This document shows positions 8,893 through 15,744 of a stretch of 64,000 nt of DNA, piece by piece (position 1 is the first letter of the stretch; the number at the start of each line of letters is the position of its first letter). A model generated the notes under the pieces. It did not search any database, had not been told where the DNA came from, and saw nothing but the letters and a program-made list of their open reading frames with translations. Made by a program: the position numbers and the translations under genes. The stretch is from Bacillus_BD sp050389805 (GTDB lineage Bacteria > Bacillota > Bacilli > Bacillales > Cytobacillaceae): contig NZ_CP130945.1 in NCBI RefSeq assembly GCF_050389805.1, positions 4,278,001 through 4,342,000 of the forward strand, given 5' to 3'.

Positions 8893-9627
8893 ATGAGTTT
8901 ATATATAAACAATCAACACTCAAATGTGTATAAAAATAAAAATCAAATTGGAACGAACAATCAAACCTATATCCGACATAACGTTTTAAAGGATCTGCTT
9001 GATGAGCAGAAAAAAGCAAATCAGGAATTAAGCCACACATTGACACAACTTCAATCCCAATATAAAAAGCAACAAAAGGCTCAAAAAGCTCGGTGGAATT
9101 ACATTCATCACCAATTGAACGAGAGTCAACAGCATCAAGCTAAAAAGGATACAGAGATTTCTCAACAGCTAGGAAATCTTAATAAAAAAAGTGCGGATTT
9201 GCAACAAACGATCCTACAGGGGACTGTAAAGACAGAGTCCATTTTAGAACAGATTCATCATATTCAAGAATCCAACAGAGAAATTTCCCAACGATTGGAG
9301 AAAACAGAAGGAGAAAGTAAAAGAATTTCAAGAAAGTTAGAGGAACAACAGGAGTTACAAAAAGGAGTCATTGAAAAGTTAGGAGGTCAAGAAGAGTTTC
9401 AATCAGATGTACTCAAACGATTAGACTCTCAAGAAGCCCTAACAGAAAAGATCCTTAGACAAATCAATCATATCCGCTCCATCCTTTTTGAGCGGACCAA
9501 CTACTTGGCAACCAAAATTGAAGATGGATATCAACTGACCTCTACCTATGTTTACCAACTTATGACTGGAACCGATCAACCCTTAACTTTTTCCATGTTG
9601 AAGAACAAAGAAAAACAGAAAAAATAG
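8893..9627 (+). CDS. Long coiled-coil protein, unknown
   Basis: A 244-residue soluble protein that is almost entirely Gln/Glu/Lys-rich helix with heptads from about residue 30 to 200 and no membrane segment. The head (1-30) is Asn-rich and the tail (200-244) contains LFERTNYLATKIEDGY and MTGTDQPLTF. The start follows a strong GAGGAGGG. A decayed copy of its last 30 codons lies at 5240-5352, so the gene has been duplicated locally. No function can be assigned; a spore or cytoskeletal role would be a guess. Confidence 0.75.
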   Translation: MSLYINNQHSNVYKNKNQIGTNNQTYIRHNVLKDLLDEQKKANQELSHTLTQLQSQYKKQQKAQKARWNYIHHQLNESQQHQAKKDTEISQQLGNLNKKSADLQQTILQGTVKTESILEQIHHIQESNREISQRLEKTEGESKRISRKLEEQQELQKGVIEKLGGQEEFQSDVLKRLDSQEALTEKILRQINHIRSILFERTNYLATKIEDGYQLTSTYVYQLMTGTDQPLTFSMLKNKEKQKK

Positions 9628-9661
9628 TGGGCCAGGGGTCCTGTCCCCTTGACTCACTATC
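9628..9661. repeat. GAGTCA/CCTGTCCC repeat (family C)
   Basis: Follows directly after the coiled-coil stop: GGGTCCTGTCCCCTTGACTC with TGGGCCAGG on its left. It lies between convergent genes and may help end transcription. Confidence 0.6.
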
Positions 9662-9667
9662 CTCCTA

Positions 9668-10957
9668 TTATACATTCTCAACCATTTCTGTAGATGTTGA
9701 AAGTACGGTATCTGCTTTTTGTGGTCGTACCGCAGCCCAAACCAGTCCGCCAAAGATAAGTAAAATTAAGGCACAAAGCTGGAAGGAATAGTGGAAGCCG
9801 GCTCCTTGTGTTGAAGCATTTTCAACAAGATACCCGGTCACATATGGTCCTACAATTCCACCTAATGAAGTGAAGGCCATAAACCAACCTTGAATTTTCC
9901 CTTGGTGATTCTTGGACACCAATTCCATTAAAATGGCTGGTCCAAGCACAAGCGTAATACATCCGAATGTTAATCCAAGAGAAAGCAAGACAATCGCTAA
10001 CATGTTTGAGCTTACAAGCGTTCCGATAAAGTAGCAAACTGCACCTGCCAACATCACAGGTCCTAGTACAAACACACGACCTTTTACAACACTTTTTGTT
10101 TTATAAAAAAGACGATCCGAGATAGATGAAAACGTGATTTGTGATAAAGTAATTAAAATCCAAGGAAGTGCAACAACAATTGCTAACGTTTCAGCGCTTA
10201 GCTGTCGAACGTTTTCAAGATAGTTTGGCAGCCAGTTTAATCCGATCGTGAAAGACCAGTACGTCGCAAACCCACATAGTGCGATTAAAATGAAGTTTTT
10301 CGATAATAAAACCGATGAGAACTTCGTTTTTGTGTCTATTTCTATATTTGTTTCTGAAACAGTAACTTCAGTTTTTGCTTCTTGTTTTTCTTTTACCATC
10401 CATAACCAAACGGCAATCCAAATGATTCCAATAATCCCTGTTGCAATAAAGGCTGAACGCCAGCCGTAATTCGTAATCAGGTTCATAAGAATCGGTGCTG
10501 AGATCGCAACTCCAAGTGGACCCCCAACTGATACGATTGAAATCCCAATTCCACGTTTTTCTTTAGGAAGCCATTTTGCTGCAGCAGCCATCGCTAGCGA
10601 GTAAGAAGGACCTTCGCCCGCACCTAAAATAATTCGTGTAATCAATAAAAACGCAAAACTTGAAACAAAGATTGTTGAAAATTGAACAACGGACCAAAGC
10701 AGAACCATTCCTGCAATGACAACCCTTGTCCCTACTTTATCGGCAAGCACTCCGCCTAGTATCGCACATAGTGAATATAGTAGAAAGAATACGCTTCCAA
10801 CCATACCCCATTGTTCTGGAGTTAATCCTAATTCTTTCATAATAGGTACTGATGCAAAACCGATGATCGCTTTATCTGCGTTACTAATAACGGTTAATAG
10901 AAATAATAGTCCAATAACAACCCAAGCTTTTTTTGATATGTTTTTTTCCTCTTTCAT
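9668..10957 (-). CDS. MFS transporter, anion:cation symporter type (probable aromatic acid uptake)
   Basis: A 429-residue protein with 12 hydrophobic segments. The first-loop motif GGVLADKVGTR and the fourth-helix region GAGEGPSYSLAM place it in the anion:cation symporter branch that brings in organic and aromatic acids. A central charged loop (about 195-215) splits two six-helix halves. It starts after GGAGGGATATAAA. It is downstream of the ring-cleavage genes in the same direction but has its own promoter with the same regulatory box and cre site (11068-11165), so it is in that regulon. Confidence 0.85.
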   Translation of the reverse strand: MKEEKNISKKAWVVIGLLFLLTVISNADKAIIGFASVPIMKELGLTPEQWGMVGSVFFLLYSLCAILGGVLADKVGTRVVIAGMVLLWSVVQFSTIFVSSFAFLLITRIILGAGEGPSYSLAMAAAAKWLPKEKRGIGISIVSVGGPLGVAISAPILMNLITNYGWRSAFIATGIIGIIWIAVWLWMVKEKQEAKTEVTVSETNIEIDTKTKFSSVLLSKNFILIALCGFATYWSFTIGLNWLPNYLENVRQLSAETLAIVVALPWILITLSQITFSSISDRLFYKTKSVVKGRVFVLGPVMLAGAVCYFIGTLVSSNMLAIVLLSLGLTFGCITLVLGPAILMELVSKNHQGKIQGWFMAFTSLGGIVGPYVTGYLVENASTQGAGFHYSFQLCALILLIFGGLVWAAVRPQKADTVLSTSTEMVENV

Positions 10958-11067
10958 TTTATATCCCTCCTATTATTTTTGTTAATTATAAATATTCAGA
11001 AATATAATATTAAAAAAATTCCACTCCTCCCGGTATGATTATTTAATGATGGTAGTTTGCAAAGTCT

Positions 11068-11082
11068 TGTTATCGCTTTCAA
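11068..11082 (-). promoter_or_regulatory. cre site (CcpA) before MFS gene
   Basis: TTGAAAGCGATAACA on the minus strand fits the cre consensus WTGNAANCGNWNNCW at every position. It lies about 40-55 bp downstream of the proposed -10, a roadblock position, so the importer should be shut off when good sugars are present. Confidence 0.75.
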
Positions 11083-11122
11083 CATTTAAAACATCAATAT
11101 GTTAGTAACATTCGCTAGTAAT

Positions 11123-11165
11123 AGTATATTGTTTTTGAAATTTTCAGACTAGGACAGAAATTGTT
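11123..11165 (-). promoter_or_regulatory. Promoter and conserved activator box before MFS gene
   Basis: On the minus strand the -10 TATACT (11123-11128) is 16 bp from AGTCTG in the -35 position, which is a poor sigma-A hexamer. Overlapping it is a 29-bp box (11137-11165) with AACAATTTCTGT, CTAGTCTGAAAATTTC. Nearly the same box with the same spacing is found before the monooxygenase gene, so it is probably the binding site of the regulator at 15745-17619. Confidence 0.65.
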
Positions 11166-11206
11166 CATTTTTTTACCTTTTTTGAACAGATTTTGTTTTT
11201 TGAAAT

Positions 11207-11260
11207 GAGTCAGAGGGACAGGTCCCATCACTCATAGTGAGTCACTGGACCTGTCCCCTT
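11207..11260. repeat. GAGTCA/CCTGTCCC repeat (family C)
   Basis: GAGTCAGAGGGACAGGTCCC on the left and GAGTCACTGGACCTGTCCCC on the right, between the MFS promoter and the end of the hydrolase gene. The inner CACTCATAGTGAGT is itself palindromic. Confidence 0.7.
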
Positions 11261-11267
11261 GTCTTAC

Positions 11268-12134
11268 TTACTTTGCTGGTTCCACTACTTTATTTTCTAA
11301 TAGATAGCTTGTTAATACGTCGTTAAATTCTTCCACTTTTTCCCATTGTGGCCAGTGACCTGCATTATTAATGACGGTGAAGTCACTGTTTGGAATCATA
11401 TCTTGAAGTAGTTTTCCTTCTTCTACGGTTGAAGTTGGATCGTGTGATGTCCACGCTAATAGTGTTGGAACATTAATCTTTCCACACCATGATGGATGCC
11501 ATGAATACTGTTCTCTCACTTCAATTTCTTGCAGACATACGATGTGATGAACCGCTTCTTTATACTCTGGTCTTGTATAAATGTTATAACGGCATTCGAT
11601 CAATTCTTCTGTTACCTGACTCTTATCATACATCAACCATTCTAGTCTTGTTTTTACATTTTCATAGTTAGCTTCTAATACAGCTTTAACCGTGGACTCT
11701 TTTAATTTAGCCATAACTTCTAGCTTGTTATTCACGTTTCCTGGTGTGTTTAAAACCATGGAATGTACGTATTCAGGATGTTCTGCCGCAAACCAAGCTG
11801 CTACCCATCCACCTAATGATTCTCCTGATAGATAAACTTTTGAAAGTTTTAAAGCTTGAATGACCGATAATAAATGTTCGCTGTAATAATCAATCGTGTA
11901 TGGGCGATCTGGTTTGTCTGTATAGCCATGGCCTACCATATCAATCACAATGACACGGAACTTCTCGCTTAACCCTTTGATATTTCGAGCATATGCTTCA
12001 ATGTGTCCGCCAGTACCGTGAAGTAAGATAAGAGGTTCCCCGTTACCTGCTTCTAGTACGCGTGTGTTAATCCCGTTTGCATCCAAATAATATAATTTAA
12101 ATTCGATATCTGCTAAATCAGTCCAAATTGTCAA
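11268..12134 (-). CDS. Alpha/beta hydrolase, probable meta-cleavage product (C-C bond) hydrolase
   Basis: A 288-residue alpha/beta hydrolase. HGTGGHIEAY forms the oxyanion loop, the nucleophile elbow is GESLGG (Ser in the middle), the acid is in SHDPT and the catalytic His in NAGHWPQWE. The lid between elbow and acid has the size usual for MhpC/BphD-type enzymes, which cut the ring-opened dienone made by an extradiol dioxygenase. The gene next upstream is such a dioxygenase, so the pathway order supports this. The exact substrate is unknown. Fifty base pairs separate the two genes. Confidence 0.82.
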   Translation of the reverse strand: MTIWTDLADIEFKLYYLDANGINTRVLEAGNGEPLILLHGTGGHIEAYARNIKGLSEKFRVIVIDMVGHGYTDKPDRPYTIDYYSEHLLSVIQALKLSKVYLSGESLGGWVAAWFAAEHPEYVHSMVLNTPGNVNNKLEVMAKLKESTVKAVLEANYENVKTRLEWLMYDKSQVTEELIECRYNIYTRPEYKEAVHHIVCLQEIEVREQYSWHPSWCGKINVPTLLAWTSHDPTSTVEEGKLLQDMIPNSDFTVINNAGHWPQWEKVEEFNDVLTSYLLENKVVEPAK

Positions 12135-12185
12135 GTCAATCTCTCCCTTTTTGTTATTACTTTTTAAAAACTAGTGTGTAAAAAA

Positions 12186-13169
12186 TTAATTCTTCACTGT
12201 TACAGATGATGTTTCTTGTTGTTGTCCTTTTACAGCAGCAGATTGAAACTGCATAATCGCCATGCCAGTTACCCATTCAGGAATCGGCTCATAGCAAACG
12301 ACTTCATTGTTAAAATCTTGCAATGCCCCTAATAGTACAAGCCAGTTACGAATTTCTTGACCACCATTGCCAAGTTTTTCATCAATTAACTCTGAACTCC
12401 AGTTGCGAATCGTTTCGTAGTCTTTTTCTACAATACTCTTCAAAAATAGGCGATCATATTCTTCATTAACTGGACCTGTGCGTAATGAAGTAACTCGCGT
12501 TTTTCGCGTTTCTAAATATTCTTCAAGCTGCTCGATTTCTTGGCGACCATTTTTCAGAATATGGATCAAATCTTGGTCCTCTGGTTTTTCACTATCGATT
12601 TTTGGAATTGGCACCCAGTGAGAAAGACCACCTGATGCTACAATTGCGACTTTTTTGTCACTATCCCAAGACTCAACTGCTTTACGTACGAGTTCACCTA
12701 ATTGGAAACAACGGTCCATCGTTGGCAGTGGAGGCGCAGCCGTATTCACGGCAATCGGAACCACTGGAATTTTCAAATCAGGATTTAAAAAATAAATCCC
12801 TTGCGTATGACCATGGTCCACCTTCATTCTCAAGGTAAAAGCAAAATCAACATTGTTATGCAATCCAGTATCTAAAATATGTTTGGCTAAATCTTTTTGA
12901 ACAGTGATGTCATATTCCGGCAATAACCAATCTCCCCAACCTTGACATTGATCAATTCCAATTGTAAAGGAAGGCATATGGTCATAAAAATAACTATTAA
13001 AATGGTCATCTGAAATAAGAATGATGACATCTGCTCCAGAATCCTCTAAAAACTGTTTCATTTCATCTGCTTTTTGTAGGAAACGCTGACCCTTTTCTCC
13101 AGCAGCCTCTCTACTCGTCATAATCATCGGACTATGGGACATGGCAACTCCAGCAATAATTTCAGCCAT
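12186..13169 (-). CDS. LigB-type extradiol ring-cleavage dioxygenase
   Basis: A 327-residue protein of the class III (LigB/MhpB) extradiol group. Likely Fe(II) and catalytic residues lie in AMSHSPMI near the start, ISDDHFNSYF, and VDHGHTQG; SGGLSHW is also a family block. Such enzymes open catechol-type rings next to the hydroxyls. The ATG at 13169 follows AAAGAGGAGTGAG; an in-frame extension of 26 residues would overlap the FAD synthetase gene and is not needed. It lies 17 bp after that gene, in one operon with the monooxygenase and hydrolase. Confidence 0.85.
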   Translation of the reverse strand: MAEIIAGVAMSHSPMIMTSREAAGEKGQRFLQKADEMKQFLEDSGADVIILISDDHFNSYFYDHMPSFTIGIDQCQGWGDWLLPEYDITVQKDLAKHILDTGLHNNVDFAFTLRMKVDHGHTQGIYFLNPDLKIPVVPIAVNTAAPPLPTMDRCFQLGELVRKAVESWDSDKKVAIVASGGLSHWVPIPKIDSEKPEDQDLIHILKNGRQEIEQLEEYLETRKTRVTSLRTGPVNEEYDRLFLKSIVEKDYETIRNWSSELIDEKLGNGGQEIRNWLVLLGALQDFNNEVVCYEPIPEWVTGMAIMQFQSAAVKGQQQETSSVTVKN

Positions 13170-13186
13170 TTTCTCACTCCTCTTTT

Positions 13187-14002
13187 TTATATCGAACTGC
13201 CCACTGTAGTCGGTTCCCACTGTTCCTCCATTTTTTGCATCCAGCAAATGGAGAGGGTTCCTTTTAAATAGGCAGGGATTTTCCCTTTTAATGTTGTTTC
13301 GGTTACATCTAGTACGGTTTCACACGAATGAAATCCCTTTTTTAATGTCACACGATAGCGCCCAGGTGCAGGCAATGTATAGTAAGGACTCAGGACTAAT
13401 CGATAGCCGTCATAGTTACACATCACTTCATAAGGACGACCGAGAAAATCTGGAATTTCCTCGATCTTTCCTTGTAAAAGCCGCTCGCGTATACAAGTAG
13501 AACTAATTTTTTCACCTTGACATTCCACTTTTTGCACCTTTGTTACGTCAATAAGACCGCCTGAATCTTCATTTAATGTATCCATATTTCCAATTCCTTT
13601 ATAACCGTAGGAAAAATCAAAACCGGCGACTGCATGGGTGACCCCGAGGTCAATTAAGTAATCTTTTACAAATTGCTCTGGTGAAAGAGAAGCAAATTCT
13701 CTATCGAATGTAACAGAATAGAAGAAATCGACTCCTAATTGCGCGAGCATTTTCTCTTTTTCTGCTGGCGGCATGAGATAATGAATCTGTTTTTTTCCAT
13801 TACAAATCACCGTTTTTGGATGTGGAAAGAAACTCATCACCGCTAGTGGTAACTTCTTTTTATTCGCTTCATTCAAAGCCTGCTTAATGACTTCACGATG
13901 CCCGTTATGAAGACCATCAAAAAATCCGAGCGCCATGACTTTTGGGATAGCGTTTTCCTGCAAAAGGGATAAATTCTCTCGGGTCACAGTAATCGTTTCC
14001 AT
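13187..14002 (-). CDS. RibF-like FAD synthetase with degenerate C-terminal half
   Basis: A 271-residue protein. Residues 1-180 match the FMN adenylyltransferase half of bifunctional RibF: GFFDGLHNGHR (nucleotide-binding HxGH), FFPHP, and SSTCIRERL. The rest begins LGRPYEV like a riboflavin kinase but lacks the expected GFPTAN phosphate-binding motif, and the whole is shorter than usual RibF (about 315). It therefore probably makes FAD from FMN but not FMN from riboflavin. Set inside a flavin monooxygenase operon, it likely boosts FAD supply for that enzyme. Start follows AAAGGAGACTGT. Confidence 0.8.
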   Translation of the reverse strand: METITVTRENLSLLQENAIPKVMALGFFDGLHNGHREVIKQALNEANKKKLPLAVMSFFPHPKTVICNGKKQIHYLMPPAEKEKMLAQLGVDFFYSVTFDREFASLSPEQFVKDYLIDLGVTHAVAGFDFSYGYKGIGNMDTLNEDSGGLIDVTKVQKVECQGEKISSTCIRERLLQGKIEEIPDFLGRPYEVMCNYDGYRLVLSPYYTLPAPGRYRVTLKKGFHSCETVLDVTETTLKGKIPAYLKGTLSICWMQKMEEQWEPTTVGSSI

Positions 14003-14051
14003 ACAGTCTCCTTTCTTAGAACGTTGGTCCGTCTAGGGGGGTTAAAAATAA

Positions 14052-15233
14052 TTAACCCCTTACACCTGAATCAAAGCCGAATAATTCTTGACCAAATGCA
14101 GCAACAGAATCTTCATATAAAGATGTTTTGTGAGTCGCAACAGATAAAATATCTCTGATCATTAATTCAATGATGCCACCTTTATAAAGGGCGCCGCCAC
14201 CAAGTGTTAATAGAACTCTTACGGCTATGTCTGTACAAGTTTTTGTGATTTGCGTACGAATCGCAAAGAATTCGGCACGGCTTGTTTTGCGACCATCTTT
14301 TTCATAGTTTTCTAGTAATGTTAAATATTTGTCCATCATCGCTTCTGCTGCAATATATTGAGTGGTAATTTCTGCGATTACTCTTTGGCTACGAGGAGAT
14401 TCACTTTCTCGTACACCATCCATTAGACGAACGCGGTTTTCTGTTGCCTTTTTGAATTCTTCAATTAATCGCTTCGCTCCGCCTAACGCCATATTCGGGA
14501 ATCCAAGATAGAAAGCCGGATAGAAAGGAACATGGTATAATGGATAATCCTTATCGTACTCTTCCTCTGGTGGTCTTCCCGTTGCATCAGCTGCAGTTAA
14601 ACGTAAGATTCTTTCCATTGGTACATACACGTTATCGGCAACCACTTGGTTGGAACCACTGCCTCTTAGACCAAATGTATCCCAGTTTTCGACGATTTCG
14701 ACTTCAGATGCTTTTAACATTGGCAAGCAAACTTCTGGTTTGTCGCTGTCAGGGAATTGGATGGCTACGCCTAGTCCGATCCAATCACTGTACAGACAGC
14801 CACTGGCGAAATTCCATTTTCCAGTGATGCGGTACCCGTCTCCATCTTTTTCTGCTTTCCCTACTGCAGCAAATACATCACAGATCAGTCCGCCTTGGTT
14901 AATGATTTCGTCTCTTCCCTTTTTAGGTAAGTACGCTGGAAGAATGTTGTGTAATGGATAAAGATACGTTAACCATCCTGCAGATACATTGTGATAAGAT
15001 ACGGTTCTTACGATTTCGGCAAATGTCTTGAGATCCGTTTGTGGACCGCCATATTCTTTCGGAAGCATGATTCTAGAAATCTGTGTTTCTTTTATTAAAT
15101 TGACGACGTTTTCAGAAATCGTTGCATTTTTTTCTGCTTCTTGCGCTTCTTTTTCAGCTAGTTCCCCAATTCTTCTTGCACCCTCTAATAGATCTTCTCT
15201 CGTTACCTCTTTTTCAATGAATGGACTTACCAT
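14052..15233 (-). CDS. Flavin-dependent aromatic monooxygenase (acyl-CoA dehydrogenase fold)
   Basis: A 393-residue protein with the acyl-CoA dehydrogenase fold: IMLPKEYGGPQTDL near residue 60, WNFASGC around 145, FGLRGSGSNQVV around 190, and a helical C-terminal domain with LTLGGGALYKGG. This pattern is typical of group D oxygenase subunits (HsaA/HpaB-like), which hydroxylate phenols with reduced flavin. No flavin reductase gene is nearby, so one must come from elsewhere. ATG at 15233 has GGGGAG eight bases upstream. First gene of the degradation operon; controlled by the box at 15343-15370. Confidence 0.82.
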   Translation of the reverse strand: MVSPFIEKEVTREDLLEGARRIGELAEKEAQEAEKNATISENVVNLIKETQISRIMLPKEYGGPQTDLKTFAEIVRTVSYHNVSAGWLTYLYPLHNILPAYLPKKGRDEIINQGGLICDVFAAVGKAEKDGDGYRITGKWNFASGCLYSDWIGLGVAIQFPDSDKPEVCLPMLKASEVEIVENWDTFGLRGSGSNQVVADNVYVPMERILRLTAADATGRPPEEEYDKDYPLYHVPFYPAFYLGFPNMALGGAKRLIEEFKKATENRVRLMDGVRESESPRSQRVIAEITTQYIAAEAMMDKYLTLLENYEKDGRKTSRAEFFAIRTQITKTCTDIAVRVLLTLGGGALYKGGIIELMIRDILSVATHKTSLYEDSVAAFGQELFGFDSGVRG

Positions 15234-15270
15234 AGCAAACACTCCCCTTTAATAGATTCGACAAAATTTT

Positions 15271-15285
15271 TGATATCGCTTTCAA
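15271..15285 (-). promoter_or_regulatory. cre site (CcpA) before monooxygenase operon
   Basis: TTGAAAGCGATATCA on the minus strand matches WTGNAANCGNWNNCW in full. It lies between the proposed -10 and the monooxygenase start, parallel to the site before the MFS gene. Confidence 0.75.
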
Positions 15286-15327
15286 ACACCTATTTCTAAC
15301 TTGTTTAGCTTTTATTTGATTAACTAC

Positions 15328-15370
15328 ATTGTAATTAATTATGAATTTTCAGACTAGAACAAAAATTGTT
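15328..15370 (-). promoter_or_regulatory. Promoter and conserved activator box before monooxygenase operon
   Basis: The -10 TACAAT (15328-15333) is 16 bp from AGTCTG, again a weak -35, and a 28-bp box at 15343-15370 carries AACAATTTTTGTT then CTAGTCTGAAAATTC. Box, spacing and weak -35 are shared with the MFS promoter. A partial match (GAATTTTCA..CTA) also lies upstream of the regulator gene itself near 17709-17724. Confidence 0.65.
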
Positions 15371-15464
15371 GGTGTTTTTGAAAAGGATGGATGGTTTTTG
15401 TTCATTTTAGGGTTTGTGTAGTGAACTGTTGGGATATGAGGAGATTGTGCTTTTGATGGTGGTC

Positions 15465-15617
15465 GGATTTACACGGCAGTTTTTCTATTTTTCGCTGATT
15501 TTTGCTGTGTAAAATGGATTTACTCAGCAGTTTTTCAGCTTCCCGTTGGTTTTTGCTGTGTAAAACGAATTTACGCAGCAGTTTTTCAACTTCCCCCTGA
15601 TTTTTGCTGTGTAAAAC
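15465..15617. repeat. 51-bp tandem repeat, three copies
   Basis: Three units begin near 15465, 15516 and 15567. Each holds TTTACNCNGCAGTTTTTC and ends TTTTTGCTGTGTAAAA, so the unit ends are inverted to each other and could form hairpins. It sits between the monooxygenase promoter and the end of the regulator gene. The rest of this 500-bp intergenic stretch (15234-15744) holds only the promoter, cre site and the regulator's terminator. Confidence 0.85.
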
Positions 15618-15705
15618 TTAAAACTATTTTTCATCGCCTCTTTCCAGCTTCGTTTTTCTATACGAGCTTCACTTAAGGCAAGGCTTGCTCCAAAACCTCC
15701 ATATA

Positions 15706-15738
15706 TAAAAAACCACCCAAATCAAACTTGGATGGTTT
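15706..15738 (-). terminator. Terminator of the aromatic regulator gene
   Basis: On the minus strand AACCATCCAAG pairs with TTGGGTGGTT and a T6 tract follows, directly after the regulator stop. Confidence 0.82.
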
Positions 15739-15744
15739 CAACTT

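Noticed and set aside
15465..15617. Short CRISPR
   Set aside because: The whole 51-bp unit is repeated with no unique spacer; it is a plain tandem repeat.
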